Source of the DNA: Clostridiales bacterium
GTDB lineage: Bacteria > Bacillota > Clostridia > Christensenellales > Aristaeellaceae
DNA: 64,000 nucleotides
NCBI GenBank assembly: GCA_016930575.1
Contig: JAFGGL010000019.1
Coordinates: 1-64,000, forward strand
Reading direction: 5' to 3'
Part shown: positions 37,802 to 47,388 of the stretch, piece after piece
How the letters are laid out: each line of letters opens with the position of its first letter
How positions within the stretch are numbered: the stretch's first letter is position 1
Program-made: the position numbers and the translations under genes
The notes under the pieces: generated by a model
Seen by the model: only the letters and a program-made list of their open reading frames with translations
Told to the model about the DNA's origin: nothing
Databases searched by the model: none

Positions 37802-38307
37802 AAAACTTAAATGGCTACACTGACCATTTATATAGATAAAGACCCAAGGTATTCGTGCACCAGACGATACACTCCGCAACAAAACGAATAGCGTGTTCAA
37901 TATAATTCTTTCCATGATATTGTCTTCGTAATTATACAGTTTTCTATACAGTTCGCACTCTTTTCTATTTCGTTCTGTTTCGGATAAAATTATAGAATCA
38001 TTGATATAAGGGTTTCCTCTCCTCTGCTTTTTATTATTCCACTACGTTTTTATTGCATTTACAAATTCAAGTCCTGTTTCCCGCACCATCATCGTCGCGG
38101 ACTGAGCGCAGTCCGCGACGACGTTTCCTTTTTCATAGAAAACGCAACCCCTCACCCCGTAAAACATAAAGATTCTTCCTTCTGGCAGACGTGGCCGTTT
38201 TTTATTGAAATCATTTATAAAAAACACATAACAGCGAAACCGCTGTTTGACTGACCGCCTTCATCACGCTGCATTATGCTATAATGAAGGGGATCAGGAG
38301 GAATACG
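37802..38307. other. Intergenic region with repeat copy B and the promoter of the next gene
   Basis: 506 bases, AT-rich up to 38060, then the second tRNA-end/terminator repeat, then the promoter region of the 836-residue gene with TATAAT at 38280-38285. No supported gene. Confidence 0.6.
38063..38156 (+). repeat. tRNA-3'-end-like/terminator direct repeat, copy B
   Basis: TTCAAGTCCTGTTTCCCGCA (38066-38085) followed by CCA matches the T-loop, T-stem 3' arm and acceptor end of a tRNA; the 5' arm of the T-stem does not pair, so it is only the tRNA end. It is followed by a perfect 12-bp hairpin CGTCGCGGACTG-AGCG-CAGTCCGCGACG (38093-38120) and TTTCCTTTTT, a good terminator. Confidence 0.75.
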
Positions 38308-40818
38308 ATGGTAGCTTTTGAAAAGATCAGCTCGGGCATTCCCAGCCTGGACACGCTGCTTGATTATATCCGGATCGGGGACAACGTGGTCTTTCAGGTG
38401 TCCTCCTTACAGGATTATTCCGTTTTTGTGGACGAATTTGTCCGGCAGGCAAAGCGCGATGAGCGCAGGCTGATCTACATGCGGTTTGCCCAGCATCCTC
38501 CCCTTGTTTCCGCCGAAGACGCGGTCACCTATACGCTGAACCCGGACGAGGGATTCGAGCCGTTCACAACGCAGGTCCACAACATCGTTACCGACGAGGG
38601 GCTCGGGGCCTTCTATGTTTTTGACTGTCTGTCCGAGCTGCAGGGCGCCTGGGCCGCAGACTTAATGATGGGCAACTTTTTCCGCGTCATCTGTCCGCAT
38701 CTGTTCAAAATGGATACGGTCGCATTCTTCCCGCTGATGCGCAGCGACCATGCCTTTGACACGCTGGCACGGATTCGGGAGACCACGCAGCTGTTTCTGG
38801 ATGTTTACAGCGCCGGGGAGCTGCTGTACATCCACCCCATCAAGGTATGGAACCGGTATTCCCCGACGATGTTCATGCCCCATGCCAGCAACAGGCGGGC
38901 GCTGCAGTTCAGCGCGCTGACCGACGCCGTGGACGCCAGCCATTTCTACTCCGTCGTGCCCGTCCCCGGCTCCGGGCAGGACCTTGACAGCTGGGCGCGG
39001 TATTTCCAGGATTATGCCGCCGGGCCTCCCGACGGCGCGTGCGACCGGCGTACCTGCCGCATGATGCTTACGACGGACTCAAAAATCGCCGCGCTACTAG
39101 ACGCCGCCTTGGACAGGGAAGACTATTTGGATGTCAAGGCGCGCATGATCGGCACCGGGCGCATCGGGGGCAAGGCCTGCGGCATGCTGCTGGCCCGCAA
39201 GATTCTCGCCCGGGAGCTGCCCGCGCTTGCCAGGCGCACCGAGCCCCACGATTCCTTCTTTATCGGGGACCATGTGTTCTACACGTTTTTGGTCTACAAC
39301 GGCCTGTGGGATCTGCGCGTCGCGCAGAAATCCGGCGAGGGATACTACGCGCTCGCGGGAAAGCTGGCCGGGGGGATCATGAACGGCGGATTTCCGGATA
39401 CCGTGCGGGCGATGTTTCGCCGGACGCTGGAATACTTCGGCCAATCGCCCATCATTGTCCGGTCCAGCAGTCTTCTGGAGGACGGCTTCGGCAACGCGTT
39501 TGCCGGAAAATACGAATCGGTATTCTGCGTCAACCAGGGCGACCCGCAGCAGCGTCTGGCCGCTTTTGAGAGCGCGGTCAAGACGGTTTACGCCAGCACC
39601 ATGAACCGCTCGGCGCTGGAATACCGCGCCAGGCGCGGACTGCAGGAGAAGGACGAACAAATGTCCATTCTGGTGCAGCGCGTATCCGGTTCCGTGGTCG
39701 GACGGTATTTCTATCCGTCCGCCGCAGGCGTCGGTTATTCCTACGATCCCTATAACTGGAACCGCAGCATCGATCCCGGCAGAGGCCTGCTCCGCATGGT
39801 TTGCGGATTGGGGACTAGGGCGGTGGACAGAACGGGCCAGGATTATCCCAGGCTTATCCATATCGGCAAACCCGCCCAATCGACGCTGGTCACGGCCGAT
39901 GAAAAGGTGCGGTTCTCCCAGCATTACGCCGACGTGCTGGATCTGACGGCCAACCGGACGTCCTCCATACCCATCGGCACGCTGGTCGGCGCCGCGCCCG
40001 CGTGGTACGGCAGTTACGTGGCCGAATACGACAGGACCTATTACGCGACTTGCCGCGGATTTACCGAAAACCCGGATTTTCTTGCCGACATGGAAAACAT
40101 ACTGGCGGTTTTGCAGAGGGAATACGGCTGTCCGGTGGATATCGAGTACACCGCCAACCTGTCCCCCTCGGGAGAATATGTGATCTGCATACTCCAGTGC
40201 AGACCGCTGGTGACGCTGGGCTATCAGGCCGCGGCTACGGATATGCCGTCTCCCGACGGCGCGGACCTCCTGTTTGAAGCGCACAATACGTCCATGGGCA
40301 TTTCCCTGACGCGAAAGATCGATACCGTGGTCCTCGTGAGTTCCGAAGGGTATAACCGGCTCCCGTACCGCAACAAATCGGAAATCGTGGGCATCGTCTC
40401 AAAAATCAACCACGCAAACCGCGCCGAAGGCAAGGCCGTCATGCTTATATGTCCCGGCCGGATCGGCACCGCCTCTCCCGAGCTGGGCGTTCCGCTCCGG
40501 TTTTCGGATATCTCGTGTTTCTCCATGATCGTCGAATATGACGACGCCAAACTTGGATTTCTGCCGGAGCTTTCCTTCGGCAGCCACCTGTTCCAGGACT
40601 TGGTGGAATCCCGGATTTACTATTCGGCGCTGTTCAGTTCGGGTTCAAACCGCTCCGTGTTCCGGCCGGAGCTGCTGGAGGAATTCCGTTTGGCCGAACC
40701 GGAGAACCGCCCCGAACGCCTCGGCGGTATCGTTGCGGTCTATGACGTTTCACGGGCCGGCCTTACCCTTTATCACGACATGGTCAAAGGGCACAGCATC
40801 TGCATGTTTCACAGGTGA
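38308..40818 (+). CDS. KaiC-like/PEP-synthase-like fusion protein
   Basis: 836 aa. Residues 1-240 look like a RecA/KaiC ATPase domain (SSGIPSLDTLLDYIRIGDNVVF, LIYMRFAQHPP, FYVFDCLSELQ) but the GxGKT loop is absent. Residues 270-650 are the ATP-grasp PEP/pyruvate-binding domain of PPDK/PEP synthase (GKACGMLLARKIL, PIIVRSSSLLEDGFGNAFAGKYESVF). The catalytic-histidine swivelling domain and the PEP barrel are not recognisable. It may be a nucleotide-binding phosphotransfer protein rather than an enzyme of pyruvate metabolism. ATG 38308 has AGGAGG upstream; TATAAT at 38280-38285. Confidence 0.75.
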   Translation: MVAFEKISSGIPSLDTLLDYIRIGDNVVFQVSSLQDYSVFVDEFVRQAKRDERRLIYMRFAQHPPLVSAEDAVTYTLNPDEGFEPFTTQVHNIVTDEGLGAFYVFDCLSELQGAWAADLMMGNFFRVICPHLFKMDTVAFFPLMRSDHAFDTLARIRETTQLFLDVYSAGELLYIHPIKVWNRYSPTMFMPHASNRRALQFSALTDAVDASHFYSVVPVPGSGQDLDSWARYFQDYAAGPPDGACDRRTCRMMLTTDSKIAALLDAALDREDYLDVKARMIGTGRIGGKACGMLLARKILARELPALARRTEPHDSFFIGDHVFYTFLVYNGLWDLRVAQKSGEGYYALAGKLAGGIMNGGFPDTVRAMFRRTLEYFGQSPIIVRSSSLLEDGFGNAFAGKYESVFCVNQGDPQQRLAAFESAVKTVYASTMNRSALEYRARRGLQEKDEQMSILVQRVSGSVVGRYFYPSAAGVGYSYDPYNWNRSIDPGRGLLRMVCGLGTRAVDRTGQDYPRLIHIGKPAQSTLVTADEKVRFSQHYADVLDLTANRTSSIPIGTLVGAAPAWYGSYVAEYDRTYYATCRGFTENPDFLADMENILAVLQREYGCPVDIEYTANLSPSGEYVICILQCRPLVTLGYQAAATDMPSPDGADLLFEAHNTSMGISLTRKIDTVVLVSSEGYNRLPYRNKSEIVGIVSKINHANRAEGKAVMLICPGRIGTASPELGVPLRFSDISCFSMIVEYDDAKLGFLPELSFGSHLFQDLVESRIYYSALFSSGSNRSVFRPELLEEFRLAEPENRPERLGGIVAVYDVSRAGLTLYHDMVKGHSICMFHR

Positions 40819-40894
40819 GCCCTGTCCGGCCTCTAGATAGCCCGGGCTATCGCCCGATACCGTCTGATCGTCCTTGATATCAAAGAAAACCCTA

Positions 40895-40922
40895 TTGCGC
40901 CATCCGCGTATTGTGCTATGAT
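40895..40922 (+). promoter_or_regulatory. Probable promoter of alanine dehydrogenase
   Basis: TTGCGC (40895-40900), a 16-base spacer and TATGAT (40917-40922). Confidence 0.55.
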
Positions 40923-41020
40923 ATATACAGCGAATGCATAAAGTGCCGGAGCGACGGAAAGACAGCCGTTATTACGCCGTTTTTCCTGATGCCTGTATGA
41001 TGAGAAAGAAGTTGGCTTTG

Positions 41021-42124
41021 ATGAAGATCGGATGCGTGAAGGAAATCAAACCGCAGGAATACCGCGTGGGGATGACGCCCGGCAACGTCCACGATTTTGT
41101 GGCGCACGGCCACGAGGTGATGGTTGAAACCGGGGCCGGCGAAGGTTCCGGCTTTTCCGACGCGGCGTATCAGGCCGCGGGCGCGGCGGTCGTCCCCGAC
41201 GCCAACAATATTTGGGCGGAATGCGGGATGATCGTCAAAGTCAAAGAACCGCTTGAAGCCGAATATCCGCTGATGCGGGAAGGCCAGATCCTCTATACCT
41301 ACCTGCACCTGGCCGCGAATAAACCATTGACCGAGGCGATGCTTCAAAGCGGATGCATCGGGATCGCGTATGAAACGATCGAGGACGCAGGCGGCGGCCT
41401 GCCTCTTCTAAAGCCCATGAGCGAGATCGCGGGCCGGCTCTCCATACAGGAAGGCGCGAAATATCTGGAAAAGCCCTTCGGCGGCAAAGGCGTGCTGCTG
41501 GGCGGCGTTCCGGGCGTGAAGGGCGCGAAAGTGATCATCCTGGGCGCCGGGATCGTAGGCGCGAACGCGTGTAAAATGGCTATGGGCCTCAGCGCGGACG
41601 TGGTCGTCATGGACGTCGACCTGGACAAGCTGCGCACGCTGGACGCGCTGTACGACAACAGAATCCAAACCCTGTTTTCCACGCCGTCCGCGATCCGAAA
41701 CGAAGTGCGTTCCGCCGATCTGGTCGTCGGCGCGGTGCTGATTCACGGCGCCAGCGCGCCGAAGCTGCTGAAAAGGGAATACCTGCGTGAGATGATCCCG
41801 GGCAGCGTGGTCGTGGACGTCGCGGTGGACCAGGGCGGTTGTTTTGAAACGACGAGGCCGACCTACCACCACGATCCGGTGTATGAGGTCGACGGAATCA
41901 TACACTATTGCGTCGCCAACATGCCGGGCGCAGTGCCGCGGACCTCCACCCTGGCGCTGACCAACGCGACGCACGGCTATGGGCTGAAGATCGCGGGGCT
42001 CGGCGTCGAATCGCTTATGGAAAAAGATCCGCTGTTTCGCAAGGGCATCAACATCTACCGCGGCGCCTGCACTTACGACAAGGTCGCCCGGGAGTTCGGG
42101 CTGCCCTGTCAATCGCTCGCGTAA
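41021..42124 (+). CDS. ald: Alanine dehydrogenase
   Basis: NAD-dependent interconversion of L-alanine with pyruvate and ammonia. 367 aa, normal length. Substrate-site Lys and His lie in KVKEPL and YLHLAANK; the NAD site is [17 protein letters not shown] near 170; downstream [26 protein letters not shown] and YRGACTYD are family hallmarks. The frame is open from 40934, but M of [10 protein letters not shown] at 41021 is where the family begins; its ribosome site is weak. Confidence 0.95.
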   Translation: MKIGCVKEIKPQEYRVGMTPGNVHDFVAHGHEVMVETGAGEGSGFSDAAYQAAGAAVVPDANNIWAECGMIVKVKEPLEAEYPLMREGQILYTYLHLAANKPLTEAMLQSGCIGIAYETIEDAGGGLPLLKPMSEIAGRLSIQEGAKYLEKPFGGKGVLLGGVPGVKGAKVIILGAGIVGANACKMAMGLSADVVVMDVDLDKLRTLDALYDNRIQTLFSTPSAIRNEVRSADLVVGAVLIHGASAPKLLKREYLREMIPGSVVVDVAVDQGGCFETTRPTYHHDPVYEVDGIIHYCVANMPGAVPRTSTLALTNATHGYGLKIAGLGVESLMEKDPLFRKGINIYRGACTYDKVAREFGLPCQSLA

Positions 42125-42283
42125 ACACGTTCAATCCTGCTGCCGGCCGGGCTGCATTGACAGTGCTCTCCCCGTTTGTTACACTGCAAACAAACGGCAG
42201 CATCGCAGACAACGATCAATACGTTAACCGAATGCAACGAAAAGCTTCTGACGATTTGACCGACCTATAGCGGGGGGATTTTT

Positions 42284-42967
42284 ATGTGCAAGCGGATACT
42301 GATGATTGCTATTGCCCTGTGCCTGCTCTGCGGATCGGCGCTGGCGGCGGACGATCCTACGATTATCCAAACAGGAAAGGCCGTATTTGAGTACTATGGA
42401 ACGATGAGCGTCGGTGTCTATGCCGAGCTTGAGAACACCGGGGAACATACGATCACCTTTGACGAGGGGCGCGCCGGGATCTTTGACAAGGACGGGAACA
42501 GCATCGTATCAAGCGACCGCGTGTACTGCTATCCCACGGTGCTCGCCCCGGGCGCGAAAGGGTATGCGTACTCCATCCTGCGTCCTGATAACCCGGAAGA
42601 CGTCGCGGAGTACCGGATCACGGTGACGGGAAAAGCAACGGATAAAGAGGCGGTCCTGTTCAGGACAGTCGGCGCTTACGAAACCGTGGAAGGCGGTAGC
42701 TGGACGTACCGCTATCTGGCGGCGGAGATCACCAACGAAACGGCGGATAAGACCTACGACATATACTGCGTCTACGCCCTCAAGGACGCCGCCGGGCAAT
42801 TGCTGTATGTGGACATGCTCAACGCCTACATGCTCGGTATCCCCGGCAACGGCTCGGTTTTCGTCCGTACGATCGTCCCGGACAGCCTGATCGCGTACTT
42901 TGAAGCCAACGGTCTCGCCCCGGCAACCGTTGACGCGATCGCCTTTAAGAATCCGTATGCGGACTAG
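42284..42967 (+). CDS. Secreted protein with two immunoglobulin-like halves
   Basis: 227 aa, signal peptide 1-21 (cleavage ALA/AD). The mature protein seems to hold two related beta domains, about 25-115 and 120-225, of the FxLYD/DUF5067 kind (YAELENTGEHTITF; AAEITNETADKTYDIY). Function unknown, presumably extracellular. GCGGGGGG lies upstream of the ATG. The next gene begins 48 bases later and may be cotranscribed. Confidence 0.7.
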   Translation: MCKRILMIAIALCLLCGSALAADDPTIIQTGKAVFEYYGTMSVGVYAELENTGEHTITFDEGRAGIFDKDGNSIVSSDRVYCYPTVLAPGAKGYAYSILRPDNPEDVAEYRITVTGKATDKEAVLFRTVGAYETVEGGSWTYRYLAAEITNETADKTYDIYCVYALKDAAGQLLYVDMLNAYMLGIPGNGSVFVRTIVPDSLIAYFEANGLAPATVDAIAFKNPYAD

Positions 42968-43015
42968 GTTGATAAACGATAACGACAGTACGGCTGCAGC
43001 AAGGAGAAAACCCGT

Positions 43016-43822
43016 ATGAAAACAAAAAACCACAACCGATTTGGTTATACCCTGCTTGCGTTGTTGATCACGCTCATCGTACTGGAAGCGCCGGTTTCCT
43101 GTGCGGCGGAGGCCGATAGCACCGTTAACCTGATCTTCATCCACCACAGCTGCGGGGCGAACTGGCTGAACGACGGGCTGTGCCAGGCGCTCAACGAAAG
43201 CGGCTATCACGTAGCCGATATCTATTACGGCTGGCGGGAATACGGGGACCGCACCGACACGGGCGACTGGCCCATGTGGTTTACGGACGAAGTGATGCCG
43301 CTGGTTTATCAGGAAAAAGACGCCATGACCGCACCAAACGCCATACCGGCGGCTGCGGGCGAAAACACGATCGTGATGTTCAAAAGCTGCTATCCCTGCA
43401 GCGACGTGGGAAACAGCATGGAAGATGAACAGGCAATCTACAACAGCCTCCTGCCCTATTTCTCCGCGCATCCCGACAAGATGTTCATCCTCGTCACGCC
43501 GCCGCCGATGATCTATATCTCCAATCCGGCCGTCACCAGAGAACTGTGCGACTGGCTGTGCGACCGGGAGAACGGATGGCTTGCGGAGCTGACGACAGGC
43601 AACGTGTTCGTGTTCGATTTTTACAACATGCTCACCCACCCAGACGCGCACCACCGCTTCGCAGACGGGCAGGAGGAGCATGTGAGCGTCGCAGGCTTTG
43701 ATACGCTGTACTACGATTCAAACGGGGACGACCACCCCAACCAAGACGGCAACCGAAAGGCGGCGCAGGAGTTCATCGGGCTGCTGAACCATTGGTACCG
43801 GCTCTTTGTAAACGCGCAGTAG
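43016..43822 (+). CDS. Secreted SGNH/GDSL-like hydrolase
   Basis: 268 aa with an N-terminal signal or anchor (about 10-30). FIHHSCGANWL resembles the first SGNH block with Ser in HHSCG; MFKSCYPCSDVG the middle; and DDHPNQDGNRKAAQEF the C-terminal D-x-H block. This points to an extracellular esterase-like protein, perhaps acting on acetylated glycans, but the substrate is a guess. GGAGAAAACCC precedes the ATG. Confidence 0.65.
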   Translation: MKTKNHNRFGYTLLALLITLIVLEAPVSCAAEADSTVNLIFIHHSCGANWLNDGLCQALNESGYHVADIYYGWREYGDRTDTGDWPMWFTDEVMPLVYQEKDAMTAPNAIPAAAGENTIVMFKSCYPCSDVGNSMEDEQAIYNSLLPYFSAHPDKMFILVTPPPMIYISNPAVTRELCDWLCDRENGWLAELTTGNVFVFDFYNMLTHPDAHHRFADGQEEHVSVAGFDTLYYDSNGDDHPNQDGNRKAAQEFIGLLNHWYRLFVNAQ

Positions 43823-43843
43823 AATCGCAAACGGATTCATCCG

Positions 43844-43874
43844 GCCGCGGACGAAACGCCGTTCGCGGCTTTTT
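43844..43874 (+). terminator. Intrinsic terminator
   Basis: GCCGCGGA (43844-43851) with TTCGCGGC (43862-43869), then TTTTT. It ends the preceding secreted-protein genes. Confidence 0.75.
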
Positions 43875-43954
43875 GTGCTCGAATCATCAAGACCTGCCGG
43901 TACGGCAATGGTATAATCACGGTAAGCCGGCCGGACACAGGAAGAAGGCAAAGC

Positions 43955-44752
43955 ATGAAAAGCTTCATGGCATTGACGGAATCGATCGATTACATCGAAC
44001 AAAACCTCTGCGAGCCCTTCGCCCGCGGGGATATCGCGCGGCATTGCCATGTTTCGCTTTCGATGCTGGAAAAGCTGTTCCGCTACGCGCTTTTCATGAG
44101 CATCAAGACCTACGTCACCAAACGCCGCATGACGCAGGCCGCCAAAGACCTCGTGAATACCGGTATGAGCGTTACGGATATCGCCATGAAATACCAGTAC
44201 AACTCCGCCGAGGTGTTCACGCGGACGTTCAGGCGCGTGTGGAACGTAGCGCCTTCCGCCTTCAAGGACAAGTGGACGTTCACAGGCATTTTCCCCAGAA
44301 TCAACTACGAGTACAAAGAAGGAGATGACCTGTATATGGCGCGCAAACGCGTGGACATGAGCGACGCATACGACTTCCTCAGGGAAAAACGGGGCAGCTA
44401 CGTGCTGTGCTTCGATATCCAAAACCTTTCCCCCATCAACGCGGTTTCGGGTAAGGCGGGCGACCTCGCCATCCTGGAATGCGCCGCCCGCATCAACGAC
44501 GCGGCGGGCGACGATATGCTCATGATGCGTATCGGCGGCGACGAGTTCGCCCTGATCACCGGACTTTTCGACCCGGGCAAGGCGAAAGCCGTATCGGAAG
44601 AAGTGCTCTCAAAAAACGGCGGGACCTTCGACTACGAAGGACAAAAAATACCGCTTTCCCTGTACTGCGGCGTTACGACCATCCCCGAAACGCTGCGTTA
44701 CAGCGAGTTCTTCGGCGAGCTGCACCAGACGATCAACGACAGCAAACGGTAA
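43955..44752 (+). CDS. AraC-type DNA-binding domain fused to GGDEF domain
   Basis: 265 aa. Residues 5-105 are a complete AraC double helix-turn-helix (ARGDIARHCHVSLSMLEKLFR; VTDIAMKYQYNSAEVFTRTFRR). Residues 125-262 are a short GGDEF-like domain with RIGGDEFALITG. No receiver or ligand domain is present. The arrangement suggests a transcription factor that makes or senses c-di-GMP, though the GGDEF part is shorter than usual and may only bind nucleotide. TATAAT at 43912-43917 is a likely -10 box. Confidence 0.85.
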   Translation: MKSFMALTESIDYIEQNLCEPFARGDIARHCHVSLSMLEKLFRYALFMSIKTYVTKRRMTQAAKDLVNTGMSVTDIAMKYQYNSAEVFTRTFRRVWNVAPSAFKDKWTFTGIFPRINYEYKEGDDLYMARKRVDMSDAYDFLREKRGSYVLCFDIQNLSPINAVSGKAGDLAILECAARINDAAGDDMLMMRIGGDEFALITGLFDPGKAKAVSEEVLSKNGGTFDYEGQKIPLSLYCGVTTIPETLRYSEFFGELHQTINDSKR

Positions 44753-44767
44753 TCATTAAAAACTAGG

Positions 44768-44798
44768 CCGCCTCCGGAAACGGAAGCGGTTTTGTTTT
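44768..44798 (+). terminator. Intrinsic terminator after the AraC-GGDEF gene
   Basis: CCGCCTCCG-GAAA-CGGAAGCGG with one mismatch, then TTTTGTTTT. Confidence 0.8.
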
Positions 44799-44876
44799 GC
44801 CGTTGGTTCACGGTTTCAATTCTCTGCGGTTTTGTGTAAACTATACTTGTAGTTGTTTTACAAAGGAGATTTTATA

Positions 44877-45479
44877 ATGCCGGACAAGCCGCAGGGCAGG
44901 CCGCTGTTTTCATTGGCGGAGATCTATAAAATCACCTATCAGGCCATCCGCACCGCGCCGCACATGGCGCGGGGCGAGAAGCGGGGGCTGACGACGGTAG
45001 AGTTGCGCGAACGGCTGATGATGGCCGTGACCGAGGTCAACGGCTGCGCGATGTGCTCCTGGTACCACACAAGGGTGGCGCTTTCGACCGGCATGGCGGA
45101 AGATGAGATTCGGCGGATGCTTTCGGGCGAGCTCAAGGACGTGCCGGACGGCGAGATCACGGCGGTGCTCTTTGCCCAGCACTACGCCGATACGCGCGGC
45201 AAGCCGGACAGGGCCGCCTGGGAGAAACTTTGTGAACGGTACGGCAAACCGGCGACGCTTGCGATGCTTGGCGCGATCCGCGGAATCATGCTGGGCAACG
45301 CGCTTGGCATCCCCTCCGGCTCGCTTTTGGGCCGTCTCGGCGTAAAGCGCTTCCCCGTGGACCGCCGCAGCTCGCTTGGGTATGAAATCGCCGTGCTGCT
45401 CTCCGGCGCCGTCTTCATACCGCTTGCCCTGCTTCACGCGGGCGCGGCTTGGGCGCTGCGCGTCAAGGTTGTGCCGTAA
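44877..45479 (+). CDS. Carboxymuconolactone decarboxylase-family protein (AhpD-like)
   Basis: 200 aa from ATG 44877, which has AAAGGAG 8 bases upstream. The AhpD-type active site CAMCSWYH (CxxC with His) lies near residue 57, so a peroxidase or thiol-disulfide role is likely. The last 30 residues form a hydrophobic segment. Its final codons (GCGCTGCGCGTCAAGG) took part in the tandem duplication described below and are repeated at 47475. Confidence 0.88.
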   Translation: MPDKPQGRPLFSLAEIYKITYQAIRTAPHMARGEKRGLTTVELRERLMMAVTEVNGCAMCSWYHTRVALSTGMAEDEIRRMLSGELKDVPDGEITAVLFAQHYADTRGKPDRAAWEKLCERYGKPATLAMLGAIRGIMLGNALGIPSGSLLGRLGVKRFPVDRRSSLGYEIAVLLSGAVFIPLALLHAGAAWALRVKVVP

Positions 45480-45513
45480 CGGACGAGGCTGCCGCTCATC
45501 CGTCATTCTGCCG

Positions 45514-45542
45514 CTGCGGACGGCCGTCCGCAGCAGTTTTTT
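45514..45542 (+). terminator. Intrinsic terminator of the CMD gene
   Basis: Perfect palindrome CTGCGGACGGCCGTCCGCAG, then CAGTTTTTT. A diverged copy lies at 47534-47564. Confidence 0.85.
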
Positions 45543-45573
45543 ATCGAAAAACCGTGCTTTACGGCACTTTTAC

Positions 45574-45603
45574 TTGACGTTCAGCCATATACGAACATAT
45601 ACT
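45574..45603 (+). promoter_or_regulatory. Promoter of propeller gene 1
   Basis: TTGACG, an 18-base spacer and TATACT; the same boxes and spacing recur before propeller gene 2. Confidence 0.75.
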
Positions 45604-45644
45604 TAATCATACAGATAAACTCAATACAAAGGAGAACCATAAAA

Positions 45645-47306
45645 ATGAAGAAAGCAATTATCGCTTTGATAGCCGCAATCCTTTTGATGGCCGCGTGGGG
45701 AAGCGTGTCCGCCTCTGCGCAAACCGCGTCGGTGTCCGGCACAGTTGCCGATACGGACTATCAATTCGAAGTCGAGTATCTGGCGCTGCTGTCGCCGTTC
45801 AAAGTCCGGATCGATCAAAACGACCAGGTTTTCGCCATAAATAACTGCGGCGATACCGTGTATCAGATCCTGGAAAACGGAGAACTCGCCGTGAAGTTCA
45901 CGCAGCCCGGCCTGGTGATCGTCTGCGTTGATTTTGACAGCGAGAATACCCTGTGGCTGACGACTAACAAAAAACAGCTCTATAAATTGGATGGGAACGG
46001 AGAACTGGAGTTGGTCGTCAGCCATGGAGTCAACCCCTTATTCTATATCGATTCTCAGGACAACATCATTGCGGTTGACGATTCGGTTCAAAAGATCACC
46101 CCGGACGGAAAGATCACCGTTCTGGCAAAAAATCTGGAGGTTATCTATTTCATGGTCGGCCTGAACGACGAAATCTTCGTGGAAACCTATCAGGGGCAGA
46201 TCATCCGTATTGATTCTGATGGAAACCAAACGATGATCGCGCAAACCAACAAGGTGGACGCCGGTTTGGCAATGGCGCCGGACGGCACGGTGTATATTAT
46301 GGATTTCAATCTAAGCACACTGGATCTCCAAACAGGAGAAATAAAAGTCGTGCAATGGTATTCCAGCCAGTATCACCTGGATGCGTTTTATCTGGAATTT
46401 GACAGCCTTGGCCGTATGTACGCATATCACGGCAACAACGGAATATATCGAATCGATCTGCAGAAAAAAACCGTCGAACCGATTTACATCCCCCGCGGCA
46501 ATACCTCGGCGATGACGGTCAACGGCGCGGGAGAGGTATATCTCGCGTATGGGGACAATCTTCCCAATGGCAGCACAACCATCTATCAATTGATAGCTGG
46601 TGAACTGCACGCCATTAAGACCGTAAAAGGAGGAAAAGCCAAGGGCTTGGCGGCCTCCGGCAATGATACGCTCTATATCGCCGTTGATGATACGGCCACC
46701 GACGCCTATATCTATTCGTTGAATCTGCGCACCGTGAAATACAAACAATACCTCAAAACGATGCATGGCGTTCAATCGCTGGCCGTTAATCCCGTCAACG
46801 GGTGGGTCTGGTGGAGTTATTACGGCAACCGGGTATGTTATGTCAATGCCAATGGTTCGGTGGTTTCGGTCCCAGTCATAGAAAACCCGAAGGATATCCA
46901 CCTGAAATTCGGCTTTGACGGAACGCTGTACGCCATCATTTGGGAACAAAGGCAGACGAATCCCGGGCCCGGCCCGCACAGCCTGTATAAGCTGGGCGGG
47001 AACGCAGAATGGATCGAACTGGCGGATATGCTCACCAACGATCCGGCGATCACATGTGCGGTACCGGTGGCGGGATTGGACGGCGCCGTATATGCAATTG
47101 CGGCAATTGACGGTTCGATGATCTCGCCCTACCGCGGCTCATCGTTTGACGCCGTTTTGCTCCTCAACGACGACGGCAGCTTTGCGCTGATCGGATATGA
47201 TTTCCCCTATGATTGTGGTTGTGCCGCCTGTGACCCGAGCACGGGCGATATCCTGTTCAACCATAGCGGCGGTGTGTACCGGATGACGCCGCCCGCTGCC
47301 GAATGA
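45645..47306 (+). CDS. Secreted beta-propeller-like protein, copy 1
   Basis: 553 aa, signal peptide 1-25 (cleavage SASA/QT). About six to seven repeats of 40-50 residues of the NHL/SMP-30-like kind (DQNDQVFAINNCGDTVYQI, DSENTLWLTTNKKQLYKL, DSQDNIIAVD, APDGTVYIMD, FDGTLYAIIWE) build a propeller. No catalytic motif is seen; a binding role outside the cell is likely. The protein is a clear paralog of the one encoded at 47667 and arose by the tandem duplication. Confidence 0.85.
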   Translation: MKKAIIALIAAILLMAAWGSVSASAQTASVSGTVADTDYQFEVEYLALLSPFKVRIDQNDQVFAINNCGDTVYQILENGELAVKFTQPGLVIVCVDFDSENTLWLTTNKKQLYKLDGNGELELVVSHGVNPLFYIDSQDNIIAVDDSVQKITPDGKITVLAKNLEVIYFMVGLNDEIFVETYQGQIIRIDSDGNQTMIAQTNKVDAGLAMAPDGTVYIMDFNLSTLDLQTGEIKVVQWYSSQYHLDAFYLEFDSLGRMYAYHGNNGIYRIDLQKKTVEPIYIPRGNTSAMTVNGAGEVYLAYGDNLPNGSTTIYQLIAGELHAIKTVKGGKAKGLAASGNDTLYIAVDDTATDAYIYSLNLRTVKYKQYLKTMHGVQSLAVNPVNGWVWWSYYGNRVCYVNANGSVVSVPVIENPKDIHLKFGFDGTLYAIIWEQRQTNPGPGPHSLYKLGGNAEWIELADMLTNDPAITCAVPVAGLDGAVYAIAAIDGSMISPYRGSSFDAVLLLNDDGSFALIGYDFPYDCGCAACDPSTGDILFNHSGGVYRMTPPAAE

Positions 47307-47327
47307 ACAAACCGACCGGCAAGCCGA

Positions 47328-47355
47328 GGGCGCCCGCAATCGCGGGCGCCCGGTT
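47328..47355 (+). terminator. Intrinsic terminator of propeller gene 1
   Basis: GGGCGCCCGC-AATC-GCGGGCGCCC (47328-47351), then GGTTTTAT. No equally strong hairpin follows copy 2. Confidence 0.8.
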
Positions 47356-47388
47356 TTATAAACGGAGCATTTCACTCCGGCATACGCT

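Noticed and set aside
38280..38307. Full sigma-A promoter upstream of the KaiC-like gene
   Set aside because: TATAAT is clear, but the nearest TTGACT is 27 bases away, too far for a standard -35 box.
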